Of a DNA stretch of 64,000 nt, positions 9,232-18,000 are shown one piece after another. The position numbers and the translations under genes are program-made. Source of the stretch: Paenibacillus taihuensis (GTDB taxonomy: Bacteria > Bacillota > Bacilli > Paenibacillales > Paenibacillaceae). Where the stretch lies: positions 3,647 through 67,646 of the forward strand of contig NZ_QTTN01000026.1 of assembly GCF_003386535.1 (NCBI RefSeq). The letters are read 5' to 3'. The notes below the pieces were generated by a model. That model saw nothing but the letters and a program-made list of their open reading frames with translations. It did no database searches and was not told where the DNA came from. Numbering within the stretch: position 1 is the stretch's first letter; each line of letters opens with the position of its first letter.

Positions 9232-9307
9232 TAATTTCACCTTGCCTTTTTATGAAAATGACTGCTTCGATCTAGCGGCTATGGAAGCTATGAAAGCTAT
9301 GGAATAT

Positions 9308-11770
9308 TCAAGAAGCAGGCGCGACCTGGAACGCGCCGAACCGTGCGCTGCCGCCGACTGACTTCAACCCGACACGGCCGTGCAGGAACGCCGAATCGCT
9401 ATCATCGACGTAGCGAATCAGCGGCTCCGCGCTGGTACCTGCGTACACAGCTATCGTATTGCCAATCGCCGAGACTTTCAGGTGAAGCTTCTCGCCCGGC
9501 TTCGGCAGAACGGTCTTCGCGTCTGCGAGCAGCGCCGTGCTGTAATCGTGCTTCGTCAGATGGACGCCTTGTCCGTCGACGTAAGCGAAGTAGCCGCGCA
9601 AGAAATCGTTGCGGTTCTGGTTCAGTTCCATGCCATTCGCCGGCTCGGTCACGCGAACAAGAATGCCCGCCTGTCCGTCTTCTTCCGGCACCGTGACATC
9701 GGCTTCAACCGCATAATCGGTATAACCGTCCTCGCCGGTCAGAATCTTGCCGTCTTCGTCCGATGTGACGCGCAGTTGGCCGTCTTTCACCGACCAGATA
9801 CCTTCATAGCGCGTCCATCCGGGAATGAACTTGACGCTGAAATCATCCTTCTTGGCGACGACAGGGGCGTACGGGGAAGCCGCGAACCAAGCAGCGTCAA
9901 GCGTTCCGCGCGTAGTTTCAAGTGTCAATCGGTGATTACCAGCCGCCAGCTTAACATCGTGCGCCGAGACGGTCTGCCAAGTGCCACCTGCGCTCGGCTT
10001 GACAGCCAAGTCGCCGGTGACCGGCTTGCCGTCCTCGATCAAGCGGAATGTGGCGCCTTGTTCTCCGGCGGCCACGCGGAAGTCGAAGCTGTATACACCG
10101 CTTTCGGCTGCGTTGACCAGGTAGGTCAACGGCTTCGACGACGCATCAAGCTTCGTCACCGCGAGCCCGCCGGCGCCGTCATCCGTCAATCCGTTCGCAT
10201 TGGCCACTCCGCCCTCATCTTGGAACGCGTTCACGCGACCCGGGAGCGGCGCATACGCCAAGCCGGCCGCACTGCCATCCACGGCATCGCTGAACGCGGC
10301 GTAACCGAAGGACGCATCGGCGTTGTCGACGGCGTAGCCGATAGCCCCCGCGCCCGCATCTGCGGGCAGCTCTGCTGCAAGCAGCTTCATGCCTTCCGCG
10401 TAGATGACCAGCTTATTGCCGGCTTTCTCTACGCGCAGCGTCTGCAGCTGGGCGAGATCGAGATTACCCGGTACGGATGCCGAGACCTTCATGGCTTCCG
10501 CGCCGTCTATCATGTAGCGCGCTTCTAGCTTGCCATCTGCCGCGCTCCAAGTCGCGATTCCGTAATTCTTCTTATCGGCGTACGAGAACACGATGCCTGC
10601 CTTTCCTTGCTTGCCGGATAACAGGCGTACGTGATATTCCGCCGTGTAGTTGCCCGCTGTCTCCTCCTTCGAAGCGAGTATCGACATGCCGGATGTGCCT
10701 GCACCTTTAGCGGTCAGTCCTTGTCTCCCGTCAATCGCCCACTTCGCGTCACCGACGCTGCTCTTCCAGGCTTTACCCAGCTTCTGACGGTCGAACCGGT
10801 CGGCGAATGCAGGCATTGCAGGCGCTGCCTGTTTCGACGATGTAGGACCAGCCACTTGCATCAAATCCCCGTCCCAGACAATGCGGTCGATATTCATATG
10901 CCGAAGAGGACCGACGACACCGTGACCCTCGAGATTGTGATACACCATATATTGCGTGTCCAGATCCGGACCCGTGACGATGGAATTATGCCCGAGCCCG
11001 ACAGTCGCTCCCTCCGTGCGCAGCAGGACGGGATCGTTCGACTGGCTCTGGAAATCCTGCAGCGGCGAAGCACTTACCGCCGCGTCAACGCGATATCCGG
11101 CGCTGAACACGTGGTTGCCCGTGTAAGTCAAATAATAGTTGTCATGGCGCTTGAACACGGTCGGACCTTCCGTCCAACCGCCCATGTACGCGCCTGTCTG
11201 CGTTTCTTCCGGACCGATTGTCAGCGGATCGGTCATCCGCGCGGCTTGAATGCCCATAGGTCCGGCATAGTAGAAGTACCATTGCCCGTCATCGTCCACG
11301 AATGTCGTGCCGTCTATGGTGCGGCCGAAATTATCGGTCGCGACCTTGAAAGGTCCTGTCGGCTTGTCGGCGACAAGCACGTAATGCCCTTGTCCAGCCG
11401 GTGAAGTGTACATATAGAACTTGCCGTTCCAATAGCGCACTTCAGGCGCGTAAGCCGCGATCGTAATGGGATCTTCCGTGCATAAGCCTTCGTATTTCCA
11501 GTCGACGAGGTCCTCGGACGACCAGACCTTCACGCCCGCGTCGGTATCGCGCGTGCTGACGTACAGATAGTACGTCCCGTTGTAGGCGAATACGAACGGG
11601 TCGCCCAATCCGTATTCGCCCCATTCGTCAGGCAGACTGATCGGATTCGTATATGTGCGGACGGTCGATTTCACCGAAGCCTCCGGTTTGCCGTCGTCGT
11701 TTCCCGTGCAGCCAGCCGCGCCGAGGCACAGCAGAATCAGCAGCGGTCCTGCCCATTTCATGCGTCCCAT
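9308..11770 (-). CDS. Secreted GH43 lipoprotein with carbohydrate-binding modules
   Basis: 820 residues. A lipoprotein signal peptide ends in GAAGC with Cys21 as the lipidated residue. The GH43 five-bladed propeller follows: base Asp57 in GLGDPF, Asp153 in IDGTTF and general acid Glu201 in WTEGPTV. After it come a concanavalin-like DUF1080-type domain (about 330-500), a CBM6-like domain (about 510-625) and a second concanavalin-like domain (about 640-818). It would trim arabinose- or xylose-containing chains at the cell surface before import. Start at 11770, behind CGGAGGG. Flanked on both sides by GH2 genes in one transcript. Confidence 0.87.
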   Translation of the reverse strand: MGRMKWAGPLLILLCLGAAGCTGNDDGKPEASVKSTVRTYTNPISLPDEWGEYGLGDPFVFAYNGTYYLYVSTRDTDAGVKVWSSEDLVDWKYEGLCTEDPITIAAYAPEVRYWNGKFYMYTSPAGQGHYVLVADKPTGPFKVATDNFGRTIDGTTFVDDDGQWYFYYAGPMGIQAARMTDPLTIGPEETQTGAYMGGWTEGPTVFKRHDNYYLTYTGNHVFSAGYRVDAAVSASPLQDFQSQSNDPVLLRTEGATVGLGHNSIVTGPDLDTQYMVYHNLEGHGVVGPLRHMNIDRIVWDGDLMQVAGPTSSKQAAPAMPAFADRFDRQKLGKAWKSSVGDAKWAIDGRQGLTAKGAGTSGMSILASKEETAGNYTAEYHVRLLSGKQGKAGIVFSYADKKNYGIATWSAADGKLEARYMIDGAEAMKVSASVPGNLDLAQLQTLRVEKAGNKLVIYAEGMKLLAAELPADAGAGAIGYAVDNADASFGYAAFSDAVDGSAAGLAYAPLPGRVNAFQDEGGVANANGLTDDGAGGLAVTKLDASSKPLTYLVNAAESGVYSFDFRVAAGEQGATFRLIEDGKPVTGDLAVKPSAGGTWQTVSAHDVKLAAGNHRLTLETTRGTLDAAWFAASPYAPVVAKKDDFSVKFIPGWTRYEGIWSVKDGQLRVTSDEDGKILTGEDGYTDYAVEADVTVPEEDGQAGILVRVTEPANGMELNQNRNDFLRGYFAYVDGQGVHLTKHDYSTALLADAKTVLPKPGEKLHLKVSAIGNTIAVYAGTSAEPLIRYVDDSDSAFLHGRVGLKSVGGSARFGAFQVAPAS

Positions 11771-11796
11771 GCGGACATCCCTCCGTTCGCCGGGTA

Positions 11797-13557
11797 TTAT
11801 CTGCCCGCCACGATACGGCGGATCTGTTCCAGCGGCAGCTTTGGCTGCCGGTCATAGGTCAGCAAGCCGTTGATCTCCTGCTCCACGTCAGTCAGCTGCG
11901 TGTAGCAGAAGCCTTGAACGAGCGGCGCTTCGCGAATCGGCTCCACGACATTGCGAAGCCTTTCTTCAAAGTCTGCCTCGTCCTTGGCGCCGGAGTAGCC
12001 CCATCCTTCCCAATCGCCTTTCTGGAAGGAGATACCGCCGAACTCCGTAACAAGCAGCGGCTGACCTTCATATGGGAAGCCAGGTACGAGAATCCAGCGA
12101 TTGCCCGGCCTTGCTGCGAGCGCATTGTCGATCGACGAATATCGGTCGGCCAGCACCTCGCGGCGCCATTCGTAGTCATGGATCGTGACGAGATCGGTCT
12201 TCACGAGTTCCCAGCCGTCGTTCGAGATAACCGGACGGGTCGGGTCAAGCGACTTGGTCATATGGTACATCGCTAGCGCATGCTGCCGCTGCTGCTCGTC
12301 GACGAGAATGTTGACGACGCCCCAGCTTTCGTTGATCGGCACCCAGGCGACGAGGCATGGATGGTTGTAGTCGCGTTCGACCGCTTCAATCCATTCTCGC
12401 GTCACGCGGCCGACATATGGCTCGGAGAAATGGTATGCATTCGCCATCTCGCCCCACACGAGCAGGCCGAGCCGGTCCGCCCAGTACAAGTAACGCGGGT
12501 CTTCGATCTTCTGATGCTTGCGGGCGCCGTTGAAGCCCATCTCCTTCGTCAGCTCGACATCGCGCTTCAGCGCATCGTCGCTCGGAGCGGTTAAGAGACC
12601 CTGCGGAAAATACCCCTGATCAAGCACCAGCCGCATCTCGTACGGCCGGTTGTTCAACAGCACGACGCCGCCCTCGATGGAAATTTTGCGCATGCCGAAA
12701 TAGCTGTCGACTCGATCGACTTCTGCCCCGTTCACGAGCAGCGTCAGACGCAGGTCATACAGGTTCGGCTTCTCTGGCGTCCACCAGCGGCCAAGGCCGT
12801 GATCGTTAAAGTCGTGAAGGCTGATGATGCGAGTCTCCGCGTCGCGCATGACACGGAACGTGTCCTCGGAGATCACCTCGCCATCGAACGAGACGGTCGC
12901 GCGCATGGAGACTTCGGCTCCCGGCTGCAGACCTGCAACGAATGCTTGGAGCTTCAATTGATTATGATCAATGTCTGGCGTCAGTCGAATCCGACCGATA
13001 TGCGCTTCGGCGACAGGCTCCAGCCATACCGTTTGCCAAATGCCAGTTGTGCGTGTATAGAAAATGCCTGCGGACTTCTCTTCCCAGAACTGCTTGCCGC
13101 GCGGCAGCGTGACGTCCTTGCTGTAATCGACTGCTTTGACGACGATGATGTTCTCGCCATCGCGCAGCGCTTCCGTAATATCCGCCTTGAACGGCGTGTG
13201 ACCGCCTTCGTGCGCCAGCACAAACTTTCCGTTCACCCAGACGCGGCAATCGTAATCCACCGCGCCGAAGTGAAGCACGATGCGCTTGCCAGTATAATCG
13301 ACAGGCAGTACGAACGAACGACGATACCAGACCGTGTCGTGAAACGCCGTGTCCGCGATGCCGCTCAGCTCGCTTTGATAACAGAATGGCACTGCGATAC
13401 GCGCCGGGAATTCTTGGTCGCCTTCGTGCCAACCCTCTCGTTCCCCAGCATTCGCATCATCGAATGCGAATTCCCATTCGCCGTTCAGATTCAACCATTT
13501 CTCGCGGACGAACTGCGGGCGCGGATATTCGTCTCTAAGCTCACTTGCTTGCACCAT
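11797..13557 (-). CDS. Glycoside hydrolase family 2 protein (beta-glycosidase)
   Basis: 586 residues, same length and plan as the GH2 gene two places downstream: sugar-binding jelly roll (CRVWVNGKFVLAHEGGH), Ig-like domain and TIM barrel. Acid/base Glu410 is in VPINESWG and nucleophile Glu505 in VTEFGG. No signal peptide, so it acts on imported oligosaccharides. It starts with ATG at 13557 behind AAGGAGTGG. The two GH2 enzymes are clearly paralogues that have diverged over their whole length, which suggests different linkages of the same glycan rather than a recent duplication. Confidence 0.88.
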   Translation of the reverse strand: MVQASELRDEYPRPQFVREKWLNLNGEWEFAFDDANAGEREGWHEGDQEFPARIAVPFCYQSELSGIADTAFHDTVWYRRSFVLPVDYTGKRIVLHFGAVDYDCRVWVNGKFVLAHEGGHTPFKADITEALRDGENIIVVKAVDYSKDVTLPRGKQFWEEKSAGIFYTRTTGIWQTVWLEPVAEAHIGRIRLTPDIDHNQLKLQAFVAGLQPGAEVSMRATVSFDGEVISEDTFRVMRDAETRIISLHDFNDHGLGRWWTPEKPNLYDLRLTLLVNGAEVDRVDSYFGMRKISIEGGVVLLNNRPYEMRLVLDQGYFPQGLLTAPSDDALKRDVELTKEMGFNGARKHQKIEDPRYLYWADRLGLLVWGEMANAYHFSEPYVGRVTREWIEAVERDYNHPCLVAWVPINESWGVVNILVDEQQRQHALAMYHMTKSLDPTRPVISNDGWELVKTDLVTIHDYEWRREVLADRYSSIDNALAARPGNRWILVPGFPYEGQPLLVTEFGGISFQKGDWEGWGYSGAKDEADFEERLRNVVEPIREAPLVQGFCYTQLTDVEQEINGLLTYDRQPKLPLEQIRRIVAGR

Positions 13558-13603
13558 GTTCTTCCACTCCTTCGAAGCTTATCTATTTATTTTTAAGAGA
13601 GTC

Positions 13604-14617
13604 TTATTTGCTTTTTTTCGTAATGATCCAGACGGTGAACGTCACGACGCCGAGTATGGCCGCTGCCAGCCAGAAGCCTCCCGGCGCGCTGACGAGCACG
13701 TTGTTCTGTTGATTGCCCTTCAACGCAAAAATAATGACGTTGCTCATGACCAGATACCAGAGCACATTGCGTCCCATCGTCTCGAAGACGGCGAACGGCG
13801 CCGGATAGCGTTCCATCTGCTTGCCGAGCAGATAGTAACCGTAGAGCAGCAAAGCAGGCCCGATGATCCACCATACGGACGGCGGGAATCGTTCCGGTAG
13901 CGCTCCGTCATCCGCGATCAAACGCCACAGGAACGCGCCGGATGCGATGGCTGCGCCTGCGAGCACGCGCCAGTCCCAGCCGATGCGGTAACGCGCGAAC
14001 AAGATACCGACGAGATAATAAGGGAAATATTGCAGCACCGGAAACGAAGCGAAGTCCCGCGTTCCGATGAGCGGTCCGAGCTTCATCGCATGGATGGAGC
14101 CGTATGGCATCCAAGTCGTCAGCAAGAGCAGGCCCGCGACCGCGAAACCGAGCCATTGGCGTCCGGAAAGCTTATTAAGAGGAACGAATAGAATAAGACC
14201 TGCAATCATGAGATAAGTGAATGACCAGAGAAACTCGGACCAGCCCGGCATATCCTCCAGCAGGAGGATCGGTCTGACCGTTGCCCAGGACAACACTTTG
14301 CCGTCGATGAACAACCGGTAAGCAAGTCCCGATACGTAGAAGGCGCCCAGCGTCTTGACTGCAGCCATCAGCATGCGCGGCGCCGCCTTCCGGAACGTCT
14401 TCGTATAATAAGCCAGCTCAGATACGTATCCGAAGCTGAATACGAAGCCGGTGAAGGTGATGAGATTAATGACGTCGATTACACGCTGCCCGTTCGGATA
14501 GATTTGCTGGTCGCTGAAGAACTGCAGCGTATGGCAGTACACCATCCCCAGCACGAGCAAGCCTTTGAACAGGTCGATCGCCCTCTCCCGCTTGCGCGCG
14601 ACTTGGACCTCGCTCAT
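13604..14617 (-). CDS. Polytopic membrane protein, acyltransferase-like
   Basis: 337 residues with about nine to ten hydrophobic segments. The N-terminus (RERAIDLFKGLLVLGMVYCH) matches the opening of acyltransferase-3 and heparan-glucosaminide-acetyltransferase-like (DUF1624) proteins, where a conserved Arg and His lie in and after the first membrane helix. Its ATG overlaps the stop of the upstream permease (ATGA), so it is cotranslated with the transporter. It might transfer an acyl group to or from the glycan or a surface polymer. The family call is moderately supported; the substrate is unknown. Confidence 0.6.
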   Translation of the reverse strand: MSEVQVARKRERAIDLFKGLLVLGMVYCHTLQFFSDQQIYPNGQRVIDVINLITFTGFVFSFGYVSELAYYTKTFRKAAPRMLMAAVKTLGAFYVSGLAYRLFIDGKVLSWATVRPILLLEDMPGWSEFLWSFTYLMIAGLILFVPLNKLSGRQWLGFAVAGLLLLTTWMPYGSIHAMKLGPLIGTRDFASFPVLQYFPYYLVGILFARYRIGWDWRVLAGAAIASGAFLWRLIADDGALPERFPPSVWWIIGPALLLYGYYLLGKQMERYPAPFAVFETMGRNVLWYLVMSNVIIFALKGNQQNNVLVSAPGGFWLAAAILGVVTFTVWIITKKSK

Positions 14618-15420
14618 CCTTTAATACCGGACAAGCTGACACCTTTGACGATTTGACGCTCGAAAATAAGGAACAGCAGCATGATCGGCAAGGATGCGAT
14701 CGTGTTGACGACCATCGGCTTGACGTAGTCTTCCGAGTACGAGCTCATCAGTGTCGGAATCCCCATCGGAAGCGTGAACAGGTTGTCGTCCGTGAGCGAC
14801 AGAAACGGCCAGAGGAAGTTGTTCCAAGACCCGATGAACGTCAGAATCGCCATCGAAGCCAGTGCCGGACGCGTCAGCGGCAGCATGATGCTGGTGAATA
14901 TGCGCCAAGTTCCGCCCCCGTCGATCTGCACGCTCTCGAGCAGATCATTCGGCACGCCGTCGAAGAAACTCTTGAGCACGATGACCGCGAACGGCGACGC
15001 AAGCGCCGGCAAGATCAAGCCTTGGTAGGAATTCAGTAAATTCATGTCCTTGGCTACTTGATAAAGCGGGATGATGATGGCTTCGCCCGGAACGAGCAAG
15101 CCTGCCAGGACGAAGAAGAACATGAACGAACGGTAGCGGAACGGTAGCTTCGACAGCACGAAGCCCGCAAGCGCCGCGATGATAACGGTCAAGATCGTCA
15201 CGACGACGCCGATACCGAAGCTGTTCAGCACCCAGTTCGACAGTTTCGTGGCACTCAGGATTTGATCGTAGACGGCGAACGAATACGGCGGCGTGAACCA
15301 GTCCAGCACCGTTACGATCTTCATCCCCTCTTCCTTAATGGACACGACGAGCATCCAGATGACCGGCGCCAGGAACACGAAAGCGAACAGGAGCGATACG
15401 ACGCGGTATACGTTTTTCAT
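14614..15420 (-). CDS. Carbohydrate ABC transporter permease, MalG type
   Basis: 268 residues with six membrane helices. The EAA-type loop that contacts the ATPase is seen as ESVQIDGGGTWRIFTSIMLP near residues 175-195. It forms the import channel with the permease encoded just upstream. The start codon shares a base with that gene's stop region. No ATPase gene lies in the operon, so the transporter probably uses a shared MsmX-like ATPase encoded elsewhere, as is usual for this class in Firmicutes. Confidence 0.93.
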   Translation of the reverse strand: MKNVYRVVSLLFAFVFLAPVIWMLVVSIKEEGMKIVTVLDWFTPPYSFAVYDQILSATKLSNWVLNSFGIGVVVTILTVIIAALAGFVLSKLPFRYRSFMFFFVLAGLLVPGEAIIIPLYQVAKDMNLLNSYQGLILPALASPFAVIVLKSFFDGVPNDLLESVQIDGGGTWRIFTSIMLPLTRPALASMAILTFIGSWNNFLWPFLSLTDDNLFTLPMGIPTLMSSYSEDYVKPMVVNTIASLPIMLLFLIFERQIVKGVSLSGIKG

Positions 15421-16310
15421 TAGGCGTTCGCCCCTTTCCGGTTGTTAAGCCAGTACTGGAAGATCGAGAGCACGAGCAGAATCGCGAACAGCATGTAAGA
15501 CATCGTCGCCGCGTAGCCGAGATCGTTCTTCTTGAAGCCCGTCTGGTAGATGAGCTGGATGATCGGACGGGTCTTGTCGAGCGGTCCGCCGCCCGTAATG
15601 ATATAGATCTGCATAAATACTTTGAACGAAGCGATGATTTGAAGCATCGTGATTGTCTTCGTAATGGGATTCAAGTACGGGAATGTAATCCGGAAGAAAA
15701 TTTGTCTATCGTTCGCGCCGTCCAATCGGGCGGCCTCGTAAATTTCATCGGGAATATCCTGCATGGCCGACAAATACAGGATGAAGTTGAATCCTACGGT
15801 CCACCACAGCGTGATGAGCGCGATGGCGATCCAGGAAAGGTTCGTTTCGTTCAGCCAGAAGATTTCGGAGTTCTCCGGAAGCAAGCGCACCAGATGAAGG
15901 ACCGAATTGACAAGCCCGGTATAGGGTTGAAACACGAAGAGGCCGAGAAAAGACGCGACCGCTACGGATAGAACGCTAGGCAGGAAGAATACGCTGCGGT
16001 ATAAGCGCTGCAGCCGGGATTTACGATTGGCGATCATCGCGAGCGCAATAGCCAAGATGACCATGGTAGGCGTCGTCAGCACGACGAAGATGACGGAATG
16101 CCAAATGGCTGACCACATCTCATTGTCGTGTATCATGCGGGAATAGTTATCCCAGCCAACGTATTTCATTTTGCGGATAAGCGTCCATTTGTAGAACGTC
16201 ATATTCACGCCTTTGATCATCGGCCATATGGTGAACAGGATATAGATAACCAGAAACGGCAGTAGATACAGAAGCGCCTGTACATCCGCCCTCAGCTTGT
16301 TCATTCTCAT
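15420..16310 (-). CDS. Carbohydrate ABC transporter permease, MalF type
   Basis: 296 residues with six membrane helices and the ATPase-contact loop EIYEAARLDGANDRQIFFRI near residues 190-210. The start is set at 16310 because GGAGGAGGGG lies 8 nt upstream; the in-frame ATG at 16331 is part of that ribosome site. It lies between the solute-binding lipoprotein and the MalG-type permease. Confidence 0.93.
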   Translation of the reverse strand: MRMNKLRADVQALLYLLPFLVIYILFTIWPMIKGVNMTFYKWTLIRKMKYVGWDNYSRMIHDNEMWSAIWHSVIFVVLTTPTMVILAIALAMIANRKSRLQRLYRSVFFLPSVLSVAVASFLGLFVFQPYTGLVNSVLHLVRLLPENSEIFWLNETNLSWIAIALITLWWTVGFNFILYLSAMQDIPDEIYEAARLDGANDRQIFFRITFPYLNPITKTITMLQIIASFKVFMQIYIITGGGPLDKTRPIIQLIYQTGFKKNDLGYAATMSYMLFAILLVLSIFQYWLNNRKGANA

Positions 16311-16397
16311 CGTTAACGCCCCTCCTCCCATTTCGCCGCAGAGCTTGCGGCCATGTACGGCCGCAAGCTCCCGGGAAACGTTGCGATATGAACTTTA

Positions 16398-17777
16398 CTA
16401 TTCGTTCAGCACTTTCTGAACGCCATCTTGCAGTTTGTCCATGGCTGCCGCCGGATCCAGCTTGTTCGCCCACACTTCGTTCAGAATTTTGAACGACGCG
16501 TTGTCGCGGATTTGCCAGTTCTTCGTGGATGGCTTGCTGAATTTAACCGTCGAAGCAACGGATGCATAGTCGCTGCGGTAAGGCATCGCTTTGTAGTCCG
16601 CGTTCTCAAGAACGGACGGCTTGGACGGAATATGGCCTGCTTTCGCCCAAATTTGACCGTTGGAAGCTACCCAATCCGCGAAGATCATTGCCGCTTTGCG
16701 CTTCGCCGGATCTTCGGATTTCGTTACTGGCAGGATAATCGTGTGGGAATCTCCCCATGTTGCTTCTTGGTCGAAAATCTTCGGAATCGGCATTGCGCCG
16801 AATTCGAGCCCTTTCGTCGCTTCCCAAGTACCTGTTGCCCATACGCCTGTCATCATGATCGCAGCCGTGCCGCTTTGGAAATTTTTATAGAAGTCCGGAT
16901 CGTTCTTCTTGATGTAGCCGCCCGTGTAGAGCTTCTGGATGTATCCGGCTGCTTTCGCGCCTTTCTCTTTGTCGACGGCTGCCGATTTCAAATCATCGGA
17001 TACGATGTCGTTGCCGCCTTGCTGGGAGTACAGCGCCCACCACAGACGGTAAGGATCGTCGTTGGAATTGGAAAGCGCAAACGGCGTTACTTTCGCCGGC
17101 AGCTTCGCTTTCAGCGTATCCAGGAATTTCATGAAGCCGTCCGCGGATTGCTCCATTACCGGTTTGCCGTCTTCGCCAAGGAGACCGGCGTCTTTCAGCA
17201 GCTTCTTATTGTAGAACATGATGAACGGATGCGTATCGATCGGAGCCGCGTAATGCTTGCCGTCGACGATCGTCGCGTTCAGCAGGTTCTGGTTGTACGA
17301 CGACCAGTCCACGCCTGCAACTTCAGCCACATCGTCCACTTCCGTTACGACGCCTTGGTCGATCAGGTCTGGCAAGCGAGATGTGTGGGAAATACCGACG
17401 TCAGGACCGTTTCCGTTGCCGACCGCGGTAATCAATTTCGTATAATATTCGCCCCATACGAGCTTCGTGTTCTTCACTTGAATGTTCGGATGCGATTTAT
17501 TGAACTCATCAACCAACGTTTGCATGTTGGCGCCGTCGCCGCCGTCGAACAGCGTCCAGAAGTTCAAGCTGACTTTCTCATCGCTGCCCGCAGAAGCGTT
17601 GCCGGCGTCCGCATTGTCCGCCGCGTTCGTTCCGGCGTTGCTGCTGCCGCTATTGTTTGCGCTTTCATTGCTGGCAGTGCCATTGTTTGCATTGCCAGCG
17701 TTGTTGCCGCCGCATGCGCTTAGAAGCAGGGAAATCGAGAGCAAAGACGTTGCTGCAAGGGATAATCTTTTGTTCAT
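16398..17777 (-). CDS. Extracellular solute-binding lipoprotein, sugar ABC transporter
   Basis: 459 residues. The signal peptide ends in LLSAC (lipidated Cys), followed by a Ser/Asn/Ala-rich linker to about residue 68 and a family 1 solute-binding domain with SLNFWTLFDGGDGANMQTLV at its start. It captures an oligosaccharide outside the cell and delivers it to the two permeases downstream. ATG at 17777 behind AGGGAGGCCC. First gene of the operon driven by the promoter at 17860-17888. Confidence 0.93.
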   Translation of the reverse strand: MNKRLSLAATSLLSISLLLSACGGNNAGNANNGTASNESANNSGSSNAGTNAADNADAGNASAGSDEKVSLNFWTLFDGGDGANMQTLVDEFNKSHPNIQVKNTKLVWGEYYTKLITAVGNGNGPDVGISHTSRLPDLIDQGVVTEVDDVAEVAGVDWSSYNQNLLNATIVDGKHYAAPIDTHPFIMFYNKKLLKDAGLLGEDGKPVMEQSADGFMKFLDTLKAKLPAKVTPFALSNSNDDPYRLWWALYSQQGGNDIVSDDLKSAAVDKEKGAKAAGYIQKLYTGGYIKKNDPDFYKNFQSGTAAIMMTGVWATGTWEATKGLEFGAMPIPKIFDQEATWGDSHTIILPVTKSEDPAKRKAAMIFADWVASNGQIWAKAGHIPSKPSVLENADYKAMPYRSDYASVASTVKFSKPSTKNWQIRDNASFKILNEVWANKLDPAAAMDKLQDGVQKVLNE

Positions 17778-17852
17778 GGTGGGCCTCCCTATTTGTTTTT
17801 ATCTCTAGAAACAAAGTGGTAATTTTGTTTTATTACACATTTTTCGTTTCTA

Positions 17853-17896
17853 TATACGTATACTACCTTCGATAATGGCAATTGTCAACGGTTTCA
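17853..17896 (-). promoter_or_regulatory. SigA promoter with overlapping perfect cre site
   Basis: On the minus strand a consensus -35 TTGACA (17883-17888), a 17 nt spacer and -10 TAGTAT (17860-17865) precede the solute-binding gene. TGAAACCGTTGACA at 17883-17896 matches the catabolite response element consensus TGWAANCGNTNWCA at all fixed positions and covers the -35 box, so CcpA should block polymerase when preferred sugars are present. A 10 bp palindrome TATACGTATA (17853-17862) overlaps the -10 and could be the operator of the ArsR-type regulator upstream. Promoter and cre are seen in sequence; the proteins that bind are inferred. Confidence 0.85.
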
Positions 17897-17930
17897 TTCT
17901 AGTTTTTTGGTTTTTATGCCAATAAAAGAA

Positions 17931-17961
17931 GCCTTAATTACAGGAATTCTGTAATTAAGGC
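17931..17961 (-). terminator. Intrinsic terminator of the ArsR-type regulator gene
   Basis: A perfect 13 bp stem (GCCTTAATTACAG at 17931-17943 with its complement at 17949-17961), a 5 nt loop, then TTCTTTTATT on the minus strand. It separates the regulator transcript from the transporter-hydrolase operon, so the two are independently controlled. Confidence 0.8.
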
Positions 17962-18000
17962 TCATTTACACCTCGTAAATTCCGATTACTCTGTATGCGA

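Noticed and set aside
8038-9234. 398-codon plus-strand frame opposite the GH2 gene
   Set aside because: It mirrors the GC-rich GH2 coding sequence, shows no domain and has no start signal; the minus-strand GH2 has full catalytic motifs.
9380-10528. 382-codon plus-strand frame opposite the GH43 gene
   Set aside because: Antisense shadow of a well supported gene; composition is Arg/Val/Leu-rich with no family likeness.
16428-17723. 431-codon plus-strand frame opposite the solute-binding protein
   Set aside because: Antisense shadow; its Arg/Val-rich translation has no signal or domain.
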